IMG/VR virus record: IMGVR_UViG_3300033064_002319
Span: 1 to 44,440 of that record
Reading direction: 5' to 3' (one strand)
DNA from: a virus
Length of the DNA: 44,440 bases
Below are positions 7,043 through 12,393 of this stretch, in pieces. A model generated the notes under the pieces. It was not told the origin of the DNA. It did no database searches and worked only from the letters and a program-made list of their open reading frames with translations. The first letter of the stretch is position 1. Every line of letters begins with the position of its first letter. Both the position numbers and the translations under genes were made by a program.

Positions 7043-7053
7043 ATTTAACTATA

Positions 7054-7084
7054 CAAATATACGAAAAGTTTTTATCTTATCCTA
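7054..7084 (-). promoter_or_regulatory. Promoter for the tRNA-Leu(UAA) block
   Basis: TTAGG variant of the -33 element (TAG at 7082-7084), 20 bases, TATATTTG (7054-7061). Start expected near 7047, five bases before the tRNA. Confidence 0.7.
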
Positions 7085-7508
7085 ATTTGTTTTTCTTTTC
7101 TACTCTAAACATTTTTATCTTTCTAAGTTTTGTATGCTTATCTGATGGATTAATAAGAATGTCAATTTTATTTTTCCAACGATGATGCATCAAATCTCTA
7201 ATTGTGTAAATACCATTGTACTTACCAGCTCCTTCTATTCTAACCTTCTGTCCAAATTTGTACTTACGTTTCAAATCTCTACTAACTGCTATGATACGAT
7301 GTCCTCTAGGGTTATTAGGATTAATCTTAAACCCACTTGCGGTTATCAATGGAGTTGAATCCGTTTGGGCTTCAGTTACCGAATACGTTGTTACAGTTAC
7401 AATATCAGGCTCAATACCTTTAATCTCCATTTCGATTTCCTTCTCCATCATATTAATTTCCATTGGTAGGATAAATAATATGAAAGATAAAATTACATTT
7501 GCATTCAT
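7077..7508 (-). CDS. Secreted 3D-domain (double-psi beta-barrel) protein
   Basis: The first 18 residues (MNANVILSFILFILPMEI) look like a signal peptide or anchor. The C-terminal half has the 3D-domain pattern known from MltA/RpfB-type cell-wall enzymes: TASGFKINP, RIIAVSRDL, KFGQKVRIEGAGKYNGIYTIRDLMHHRWKNKIDIL. The D of TIRDLM and the later D of KIDIL are two of the conserved aspartates. A role in peptidoglycan cutting or lysis is likely but unproven. It lies between tRNA genes and ends against the promoter at 7054-7084. Confidence 0.75.
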   Translation of the reverse strand: MNANVILSFILFILPMEINMMEKEIEMEIKGIEPDIVTVTTYSVTEAQTDSTPLITASGFKINPNNPRGHRIIAVSRDLKRKYKFGQKVRIEGAGKYNGIYTIRDLMHHRWKNKIDILINPSDKHTKLRKIKMFRVEKKNKLG

Positions 7509-7534
7509 AACATTTTGTTTTAAAGTTTTTAATG

Positions 7535-7608
7535 TGATTCGGATTGGATTCGAACCAATGACCCCAAACTTAGAAGGTTTGTGCTCTATCCAGCTGAGCT
7601 ACCGAACC
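7535..7608 (-). tRNA. tRNA-Arg(UCU)
   Basis: Acceptor GGTTCGG/CCGAATC, anticodon loop CTTCTAA (UCU), T loop TTCGAAT, A73. Confidence 0.93.
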
Positions 7609-7612
7609 ATTG

Positions 7613-7686
7613 CGGAATGTATGGGACTCGAACCCATGACCTCATCCGTGACAGGGATGCATTCTAACCAACTGAACTAACACTCC
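7613..7686 (-). tRNA. tRNA-Asp(GUC)
   Basis: Acceptor GGAGTGT/ACATTCC, anticodon stem CATCC/GGATG with loop CTGTCAC (GUC), G73, T loop TTCGAGT. Confidence 0.93.
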
Positions 7687-7691
7687 AACTG

Positions 7692-7764
7692 AGCCTCCTG
7701 TCGGATTCGAACCAACGACCTACGCTTTACAAAAGCGTTGCTCTACCAGTTGAGCTAAGGAGGC
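7692..7764 (-). tRNA. tRNA-Thr(UGU), overlapped by a homing endonuclease ORF
   Basis: Acceptor GCCTCCT/AGGAGGC, anticodon stem ACGCT/AGCGT with loop TTTGTAA (UGU), T loop TTCGAAT. The last 14 codons of the endonuclease ORF (stop at 7720) lie in its 5' half. Confidence 0.93.
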
Positions 7765-8508
7765 GTATTTTAATTTACTATTTCTATTGTTACCAATTCC
7801 GGCACATTTTCTAGAACAATAAACACTTTTTTCTTTACAACTATTTCCACATAATTTACATTTGCCTGTAAGTTGTTTATATGGGTTTCCTTCATATAGT
7901 TTAATAAAATCCTTTCCGTATTTATTTTCAACATACTCAAATTCTATATTCAAATCTTGTCTAAAAAGTATCTTAAGATTTGGTACGGATTGTAGTTTAG
8001 CCTTAACTTGCCCATCAACATATCCTTTTATTTCAATTATATCACCATATTTGATAAAATCCGGTATGTATTCTCTAATAACACCTTTCCATTCATACGA
8101 AAACCTTTGCTTATTTCGTTCAAATGGAATATTATGGTCGAACTGATATATAACCCAAGCTAATTCATAGCTACTATCACACCATATACCATTATACCAC
8201 CCACTCTTACCAATACCAGCTCCTCTACGATATCCACCAGATGCCTTTAGCCAACATTCGGAATGGTATTGTTTTGGTTGAGTTTTTCTATGTTTAATAT
8301 CACCACTACAATATTGGCATTTACTAACTACCCAATCCACAGTAGTATATTGTTTACCTTTATTCCAAGATGTATTTCCTTTATTTGCTAAACTCTTTTT
8401 AAGTTTAGTTTCATCTGAAAATACTCTACTATTTGCACATGCTCTACTACAATACTTACCACTTCCAAAAGAGCCATCATGCTCATTATTACATTTTATA
8501 CATTTCAT
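7720..8508 (-). CDS. Homing endonuclease with PD-(D/E)XK-like nuclease domain
   Basis: A CxxC...C zinc finger (CIKCNNEHDG...YCSRAC) opens the protein, then a NUMOD3-like segment. The nuclease core is DSSYELAWVIYQFDHNIPFERN...REYIPDFIKYGDIIEIKGY (about 105-155), the E...PDF...EIKG pattern of PD-(D/E)XK/Vsr-like phage homing enzymes. A second zinc finger follows (CKLCGNSC...YCSRKC). The final SLAQLVEQRFCKA is tRNA-Thr read as protein, so the ORF ends inside that tRNA. This suggests the element inserted at the tRNA 5' end. Confidence 0.82.
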   Translation of the reverse strand: MKCIKCNNEHDGSFGSGKYCSRACANSRVFSDETKLKKSLANKGNTSWNKGKQYTTVDWVVSKCQYCSGDIKHRKTQPKQYHSECWLKASGGYRRGAGIGKSGWYNGIWCDSSYELAWVIYQFDHNIPFERNKQRFSYEWKGVIREYIPDFIKYGDIIEIKGYVDGQVKAKLQSVPNLKILFRQDLNIEFEYVENKYGKDFIKLYEGNPYKQLTGKCKLCGNSCKEKSVYCSRKCAGIGNNRNSKLKYASLAQLVEQRFCKA

Positions 8509-8565
8509 ACATATAAGTATAATCGAACTTATTTTTTAATCGTGTTTTATACAATTATTTTTGGT

Positions 8566-8637
8566 ATTCCGGACGGGCCACGATCCCGCAATCTCCACTG
8601 TGAAAGAGTGGCGACTTAACCAATTTGTCCACCGGAA
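8566..8637 (-). tRNA. tRNA-Glu(UUC) with unusual T loop
   Basis: Acceptor TTCCGGT/TCCGGAA-type pairing (six pairs), anticodon stem CCACT/AGTGG with CTTTCAC (UUC). The T loop is ATCGTGG rather than TTCGAAT, which is odd. Confidence 0.82.
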
Positions 8638-8670
8638 CATCTATGTTATCCATTATTTCAAAGAACATAT

Positions 8671-8701
8671 CAAATATACGAAAAATTTCTCATATTTCCA
8701 A
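8671..8701 (-). promoter_or_regulatory. Promoter for the tRNA-Glu block
   Basis: TTTGG (TTG at 8699-8701), 20 bases, TATATTTG (8671-8678). Confidence 0.75.
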
Positions 8702-8711
8702 ATCATTTTTG

Positions 8712-8800
8712 CGGAGAATGTTGGATTCGAACCAACGGTACAACTTTCATCGTACAACGGTTTAGCAAACCGGCCCCATCGTCCACTCGGGCAATTCTCC
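8712..8800 (-). tRNA. tRNA-Ser(GCU)
   Basis: Acceptor GGAGAAT/ATTCTCC, G73, loop TTGCTAA (GCU), long variable arm (GTAC...GTAC), T loop TTCGAAT. Confidence 0.92.
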
Positions 8801-8804
8801 TTTT

Positions 8805-8877
8805 GGGTGTAAGGACGGTATCGAACCGTCTTATCTAGCTCCACAAACTAGCGCTTCACCTTAAAGCTTCAAACACC
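8805..8877 (-). tRNA. tRNA-His(GUG)
   Basis: Anticodon stem CTAGT/GCTAG with loop TTGTGGA (GUG), C73, T stem GACGG/CCGTC with loop TTCGATA. The acceptor has mismatches near its base. Confidence 0.88.
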
Positions 8878-8889
8878 ATATCAACATTA

Positions 8890-8920
8890 CAAATATACAA
8901 AAAAATTATTAATAATCCTA
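8890..8920 (-). promoter_or_regulatory. Promoter for the tRNA-His/Ser block
   Basis: TTAGG variant (TAG at 8918-8920), 20 bases, TATATTTG (8890-8897), six bases before the expected start. Confidence 0.7.
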
Positions 8921-8927
8921 ATACTTT

Positions 8928-9383
8928 TTATCCTTTCACTAAGTGGTCAGCTGCATATGTTGCAATTGGACCTAATGATTTATATCTTACTTCATATCCC
9001 ATTCCCTCTACCATACCAACTGCTTGTCTGAATACTTCATTTGATTTATATCTTGGGTCAGGGTTCAAATCAATATCAATCCACTTTGGTTTTTTAATAC
9101 CAGCTTCTCTCATAAATTCTGCAGTTTCAACAGCGTACCATACTTCATTTAATAAACGGATTGAACGAGTGAATTCTCTTTCAGTTTTCCATTTACGATA
9201 TAGAACGTGTGCCCCTTTACCTGGTTTGTATAAGGCAACTACAATAGCGTATGTAGTTTTTTCTCCCTGATTTTGTGAGTCACATCCAATTAGTATTTCA
9301 ACCTCATTATTAAGGTCCATATACTCTTTGATATACTCATTTAAGTCAACTTCAATGCCTGAATACAATTTCTTATAAACCAT
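8928..9383 (-). CDS. DUF458 (YkuK-like) RNase H-fold protein
   Basis: The first strand motif EILIGCDSQNQGEKTTYAIVVALYKPGKG (about 30-58) and the later IDIDLNPDPRYKSNEVFRQAVGMV (about 105) match the DUF458 family, which has an RNase H-like fold with candidate metal-binding aspartates (GCDSQ, DLNPD). At 151 aa it is full length for the family. Biochemical activity is unknown. Its position inside a tRNA array would fit a nucleic-acid role, which is inference. Confidence 0.8.
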   Translation of the reverse strand: MVYKKLYSGIEVDLNEYIKEYMDLNNEVEILIGCDSQNQGEKTTYAIVVALYKPGKGAHVLYRKWKTEREFTRSIRLLNEVWYAVETAEFMREAGIKKPKWIDIDLNPDPRYKSNEVFRQAVGMVEGMGYEVRYKSLGPIATYAADHLVKG

Positions 9384-9406
9384 AATTTTGTTTTTAATTG
9401 TTAATG

Positions 9407-9479
9407 TACCCGTAATAGGAGTCGAACCTATAAATTTCAGTTTCTAAAACTGCTGCCTATCCCATTCGGCTATACGGGT
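9407..9479 (-). tRNA. tRNA-Leu(UAG) with short variable loop
   Basis: Acceptor ACCCGTA/TACGGGT, D stem GCC/GGC, loop TTTAGAA (UAG), a 5-nt variable loop, and T stem ATAGG/CCTAT with TTCGACT. Bacterial tRNA-Leu normally has a long variable arm, so this class I form is unusual. The stop of the HNH ORF lies in its acceptor stem. Confidence 0.82.
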
Positions 9480-9910
9480 GTTTTTTTATGATGATTTGGT
9501 ATTAGTGAATGACAATTTGGACAAAGTATTTTTAAATTTGATAAATCGTTATTATAATGATTACAGTCTATATGATGTAGTTCCAATACAATTTTTTTAC
9601 CCATCCATTCACTAGTTCCACAATCCTCACATTCATCTTTTTTTATACCATCTTCTATCAATTTTTTCCTAAGTCTTGGATTACTTATATGTTTATCCGA
9701 ATTCAAATATTCAATTGCTGTTTTTCTAACTTTTGATTTTTTGTATCCCCTTTCACCCTGATTACCTACATATATAATATTCCATTTTTTTAGATAAGAA
9801 TTTAATGTATCTATTTTACACACCAATTGTGTAGCTATCCAATTTTTTGTTCTATTTTCACTAATCCATTTTTCAATTTCAGATTTTCTAGTTGTTATAT
9901 CAGTTCTCAT
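9470..9910 (-). CDS. HNH homing endonuclease
   Basis: The N-terminal 60 residues look like a helix-turn-helix targeting domain (ISENRTKNWIATQLVCKIDTL). The C-terminus has a zinc HNH: CEDCGTSEW, LELHHIDCNHYNNDLSNLKILCPNCH. Both CxxC pairs and the HH and N of HNH are present. The stop is inside tRNA-Leu(UAG). A cut-off tRNA-Leu 5' half lies upstream at 9953-9986, so the gene seems to have interrupted a tRNA locus. Confidence 0.88.
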   Translation of the reverse strand: MRTDITTRKSEIEKWISENRTKNWIATQLVCKIDTLNSYLKKWNIIYVGNQGERGYKKSKVRKTAIEYLNSDKHISNPRLRKKLIEDGIKKDECEDCGTSEWMGKKIVLELHHIDCNHYNNDLSNLKILCPNCHSLIPNHHKKTPV

Positions 9911-9952
9911 AATAATGTATGTTTTATATAAATATCATACACATTGAAAAAA

Positions 9953-9986
9953 CGATAATAGTGTCTACCAATTCCACCATTCGGGT
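9953..9986 (-). pseudogene. Truncated tRNA-Leu 5' half
   Basis: The sequence ACCCGAATGGTGG then AATTGGTAGACAC is the acceptor and D arm of a type II tRNA-Leu. It stops at TATTATCG and runs into T-rich DNA before the HNH gene. No matching 3' half (TTCGGGT) is nearby, so this is a remnant. Confidence 0.6.
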
Positions 9987-9991
9987 ATTTG

Positions 9992-10063
9992 TTGCGTAAG
10001 ATAGAATCGAACTATCACTCTTTGGTTTATGAATCCAATGCTTTACCATTAAGCTACTACGCA
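9992..10063 (-). tRNA. tRNA-Met(CAU)
   Basis: Acceptor TGCGTAG/TTACGCA, loop TTCATAA (CAU) on stem TTGG/CCAA, T loop TTCGATT. It is the second of three CAU tRNAs; Ile-CAU is possible. Confidence 0.88.
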
Positions 10064-10068
10064 GTTTG

Positions 10069-10139
10069 AGGTCAGTATTGGATTTGAACCAATGTGAATG
10101 GTTTTGCAGACCATCTCCTCGCCTCTCGGACAACTGACC
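10069..10139 (-). tRNA. tRNA-Cys(GCA)
   Basis: Acceptor GGTCAGT/ACTGACC, U73 as expected for Cys, anticodon stem ATGGT/ACCAT with CTGCAAA (GCA). Confidence 0.93.
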
Positions 10140-10145
10140 ATATTG

Positions 10146-10217
10146 TAGTCCCTAAAGGATTCGAACCTTTACTTCTTCATCCGTAGTGAAGGGTGCTATC
10201 CGTTACACCAAAGAACC
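10146..10217 (-). tRNA. tRNA-Arg(ACG)
   Basis: Acceptor GGTTCTT/AGGGACT with several wobbles, anticodon stem CTTCA/TGAAG with CTACGGA (ACG), T loop TTCGAAT. A34 would need host TadA to become inosine. Confidence 0.88.
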
Positions 10218-10223
10218 AATTTG

Positions 10224-10294
10224 CACGCAGTGAAGGAATCGAACCCTCTCGTAAAGATTTGGAGTCTTTTTAGCTGCCATAGCCTACCACGCGT
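10224..10294 (-). tRNA. tRNA-Trp(CCA)
   Basis: Anticodon stem AAAGA/TCTTT with CTCCAAA (CCA), T loop TTCGATT, G73. The acceptor ACGCGTG/ACTGCGT has two mismatches at its base. Confidence 0.85.
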
Positions 10295-10298
10295 TTGT

Positions 10299-10370
10299 TG
10301 GAATATGTGGATTCGAACCACAGACATTTGACGTATCAGGTCAACGCTCTAACCAGCTGAGCTATATTCC
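10299..10370 (-). tRNA. tRNA-Ile(GAU)
   Basis: Acceptor GGAATAT/ATATTCC, anticodon stem TTGAC/GTCAA with CTGATAC (GAU), A73. Confidence 0.94.
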
Positions 10371-10376
10371 AATAAG

Positions 10377-10417
10377 TGGTGGATGTATGCTCATCACATA
10401 CTATTGGGTTTCCACCA
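10377..10417 (-). other. Armless tRNA-like hairpin, 41 nt
   Basis: TGGTGGA/TCCACCA (7 bp, ending CCA) encloses a 5-bp stem with a 7-nt loop (GTATG-TGATGAG-CATAC). It fills the slot between tRNA-Ile and tRNA-Pro with tRNA-like spacing. It lacks D and T arms, and the loop lacks U33. Confidence 0.35.
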
Positions 10418-10426
10418 AACCCCTAG

Positions 10427-10501
10427 TAGGGTAAGAAGGACTCGAACCTTCACGATGTCTTGCTCCCAAAGCAAGCGGCCTAGCCATTGGCCCATTACCC
10501 T
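10427..10501 (-). tRNA. tRNA-Pro(UGG)
   Basis: Acceptor AGGGTAA/TTACCCT, anticodon stem CTTGC/GCAAG with TTTGGGA (UGG), T loop TTCGAGT. Confidence 0.93.
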
Positions 10502-10507
10502 ATATTG

Positions 10508-10588
10508 TGGGAGTGGAGGGATTCGAACCCCCAATGTTGTAAAACCACAGATTTACAGTCTGCTAAGCAACCGTTGCTCAACACTCCC
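10508..10588 (-). tRNA. tRNA-Tyr(GUA)
   Basis: Acceptor GGGAGTG/CACTCCC, anticodon loop CTGTAAA (GUA), type II variable arm, T loop TTCGAAT, A73. Confidence 0.94.
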
Positions 10589-10621
10589 AAATTTTCCACA
10601 ATGTCAAAGAACCCCAAAAAC

Positions 10622-10652
10622 AAAAAACCCCTAACTTTTTGAGTTAGAGGTC
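10622..10652 (-). terminator. Rho-independent terminator
   Basis: On the minus strand CCTCTAAC/GTTAGGGG forms an 8-bp stem around TCAAAAA, followed by TTTTTTG. It ends the transcript of the 52-aa gene, so the tRNA-Tyr side must be read by readthrough or a weak promoter. Confidence 0.8.
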
Positions 10653-10679
10653 TTTCTATGATGATGAGTAAAAATATAT

Positions 10680-10838
10680 TTACCAACCTGAAGCTTCCTC
10701 TAACCCTGTACTAATATAATCCACCTTGCCTAAATTTGCCTGTGCCGGATTACTAAACGTACTGAACATACGAATCCCACACCATTCATTTCTCAATGTA
10801 GGTTGCGAACAATTTGTATGTAGTGTTAAAGTTTTCAT
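10680..10838 (-). CDS. Small hypothetical protein, 52 aa
   Basis: The ORF starts MKTLTLHTNCSQPTLRNEWC and ends LEEASGW, with ATG at 10838 and TAA at 10680. Its codons look like real coding DNA. It lies between the long non-coding RNA region and a terminator 28 bases downstream, and its leader carries a TACTTATTATAA motif. Two cysteines may pair or bind metal. No family recognised. Confidence 0.6.
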   Translation of the reverse strand: MKTLTLHTNCSQPTLRNEWCGIRMFSTFSNPAQANLGKVDYISTGLEEASGW

Positions 10839-10904
10839 CTTTGTTGTTATAATAAGTATATAATAATTTTATTTTCCGAATCTTTGTTAGTTTTTATCAG
10901 GCTT

Positions 10905-11945
10905 AAATCGGGGATGTCAGAGTGACACCCCCTTTTCAAGTTGTAATAAAAATTAAGATATGAAAACAATCTTTCGATTGAAATCGCTTTCTCTATTGGA
11001 ATCGAACCAACACTAACCATTGAGAAAATAAGATAAGGATGAGAATACTCCATATTGTGAACCAGCTTTAGAAAGATTATTTGTTTCCTTTCGTTTCCAC
11101 TTCCTTTTGAGAAGTACCGATTCAATGTGGGTTGATATAGTCAACCAATCTTAGAGTTACAAACTACTCTCTTTTTACTTATTTTCTTCTACCCTGCCGA
11201 GCAGATTAGCACCTCGCGATGTTAGAAACCTTTCGAAAGAATCACCATTCCTTTGAGGGGTTTGGTGGCAGGGAACAGCTCCCTACTATGTACACACCTT
11301 TCATTTGCAACTGATGAACACTTTTTCAGATTTTTAATTGTAGTTTTTACACCAAAGTAAAAATGAGTTTTGGTTCGTAGATGGATTCAGGTAGTGGTTC
11401 ATCACCAGCTTCGTTATCTTTTGAACAACGAAATACTATACTACCCGATGCGTTATCTCAACGCCATATTTCAAGTCATCTTCAATAGAAGGGATTGGTG
11501 TCCCATTCTAAAGGATAGTAACGCCACCACGCGTACACAGTCTTAACTTACGTCCTTTCGGATAGCTTGTTTATCAAGACCACTTTAATATTGAATCACG
11601 CAATAGTAAAAAGGGATTAGCTTTCTATATCTTACATAAATTCTATGAGTTATTCTTATCGTTGTTCCCAACTCAACTGAACAATCTACATTTGCTCAGC
11701 CATCCCAACTCTTCTGCTACAGTGTTACCCTCACATACAAAGCCAGAACGATATCTCACTTGCCTACTCAAGCTCATAACCTTACAGGGTTGTGAACCGC
11801 AAAACATTTAACCAAATGTTTCACTTTATCCTACTTTCGTAGTTTATTTGACGACCATAGGCGGCCATTGTACACTATGTAACACGAGGTTACTTTGTGT
11901 AATAATTTCAATAATTTAAAGAACTTTTCAGAACTTGCTTCTGAT
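10905..11945 (-). ncRNA. Giant structured non-coding RNA, GOLLD/ROOL-like candidate
   Basis: About 1 kb without a credible ORF follows the promoter at 11951-11981. On the minus strand it is full of local stems: four GNRA hairpins (CTAC-GAAA-GTAG, ATCC-GAAA-GGAC region, CATC-GCGA-GGTG, CAATC-GAAA-GATTG), AAACATTT-GGTT-AAATGTTT, GTCTTGA...TTAAGAC, a long-range CCCTGCC...GGCAGGG, and a T-arm-like domain (10987-11029, loop TTCGATT). A 10-bp hairpin at 10910-10932 closes the 3' side. It looks richer in G and C than nearby coding DNA. Giant RNAs of this type (GOLLD, ROOL) are known from phages beside tRNA genes. The family assignment is inference; the ends are approximate. Confidence 0.6.
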
Positions 11946-11950
11946 TTTTA

Positions 11951-11981
11951 TAAAGATACGAAACTTTTTTCATTATTCCAA
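11951..11981 (-). promoter_or_regulatory. Promoter of the giant ncRNA
   Basis: TTTGG (TTG at 11979-11981), 20 bases, TATCTTTA (11951-11958). The start would be near 11945, with no ORF downstream for about 1.1 kb. Confidence 0.75.
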
Positions 11982-11999
11982 ATCTTTTTACAAATATTT

Positions 12000-12098
12000 T
12001 TTAAAAATGTTATTAAGGTGTCCGGCTTTTCCTCCACCTTCCTAATAGGGAAGGTCACACAATCGGTTTTATTAGTTGTTGGCTTCAACCTTAATAAC
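12000..12098 (-). ncRNA. Hairpin small RNA with its own promoter
   Basis: GTTATTAAGGT (12088-12098) pairs perfectly with ACCTTAATAAC (12009-12019), enclosing ACCTTCC/GGAAGGT (7 bp, 6-nt loop). The 3' end runs into ATTTTTAA. The promoter at 12103-12133 would start it at about 12097, the first base of the stem. No ORF lies inside. It fits a stable RNA of about 90-100 nt. Confidence 0.55.
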
Positions 12099-12102
12099 TT
12101 TA

Positions 12103-12133
12103 TAAAGATACGAAATGTTTTTCAATATTCCTA
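12103..12133 (-). promoter_or_regulatory. Promoter of the hairpin RNA
   Basis: TTAGG variant (TAG at 12131-12133), 20 bases, TATCTTTA (12103-12110). Confidence 0.65.
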
Positions 12134-12158
12134 ATATTTTTTACAAATATTTTTTTTG

Positions 12159-12230
12159 TAGCGGATGATAGATTCGAACTACCGACCTTATGGTTATGAG
12201 CCACACGAGCTACCACTGCTCTAATCCGCG
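12159..12230 (-). tRNA. tRNA-fMet(CAU), initiator
   Basis: Acceptor CGCGGAT/ATCCGCT leaves C1 and U72 unpaired, the initiator hallmark. The D arm AGAGCAGTGGTAGCTC is initiator-like, the anticodon loop is CTCATAA, the T loop TTCGAAT and A73. It has its own promoter (12272-12302) and a dyad element upstream. Confidence 0.88.
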
Positions 12231-12271
12231 ATATAATTTTAAAGAACTATCTTATTAATTTCTTAACTTTA

Positions 12272-12302
12272 TAAAGATACAAAAATAATTTCAATCCGCC
12301 AA
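12272..12302 (-). promoter_or_regulatory. Promoter of tRNA-fMet, head of the RNA region
   Basis: TTTGG (TTG at 12300-12302), 20 bases, TATCTTTA (12272-12279). Confidence 0.75.
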
Positions 12303-12320
12303 ATCTTTTTTAATAAATGT

Positions 12321-12360
12321 GGATAACTTTTTTAAGTCATTGAAAATCAATGAGTTATCC
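12321..12360. repeat. Repeated dyad (locus B)
   Basis: AAGTCATTGA-aaa-TCAATGAGTT (12334-12356) is nested in an outer repeat GGATAACT (12321-12328) / AGTTATCC (12353-12360). It starts 19 bp upstream of the -33 element of the tRNA-fMet promoter. Confidence 0.7.
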
Positions 12361-12393
12361 GTATTAGACATTTAATTCTTTGATAAATAGAGA

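Noticed and set aside
9924-10133. 69-aa ORF on the minus strand
   Set aside because: It is built from tRNA-Cys, tRNA-Met and the tRNA-Leu remnant read as protein.
10589-10621. Promoter just before tRNA-Tyr
   Set aside because: The best match (TTG, 19 bases, AAAATTTG) departs from both the spacing and the -7 consensus shared by the sixteen others, so I did not list it.
10847-11125. 92-aa ORF on the minus strand inside the ncRNA region
   Set aside because: It runs through stable RNA stems and the T-arm-like domain, has no usual leader and no recognisable protein pattern, so I treat it as chance.
11895-12134. 79-aa ORF on the plus strand
   Set aside because: It covers two minus-strand promoters and the hairpin RNA, and no other gene in the window is on the plus strand.
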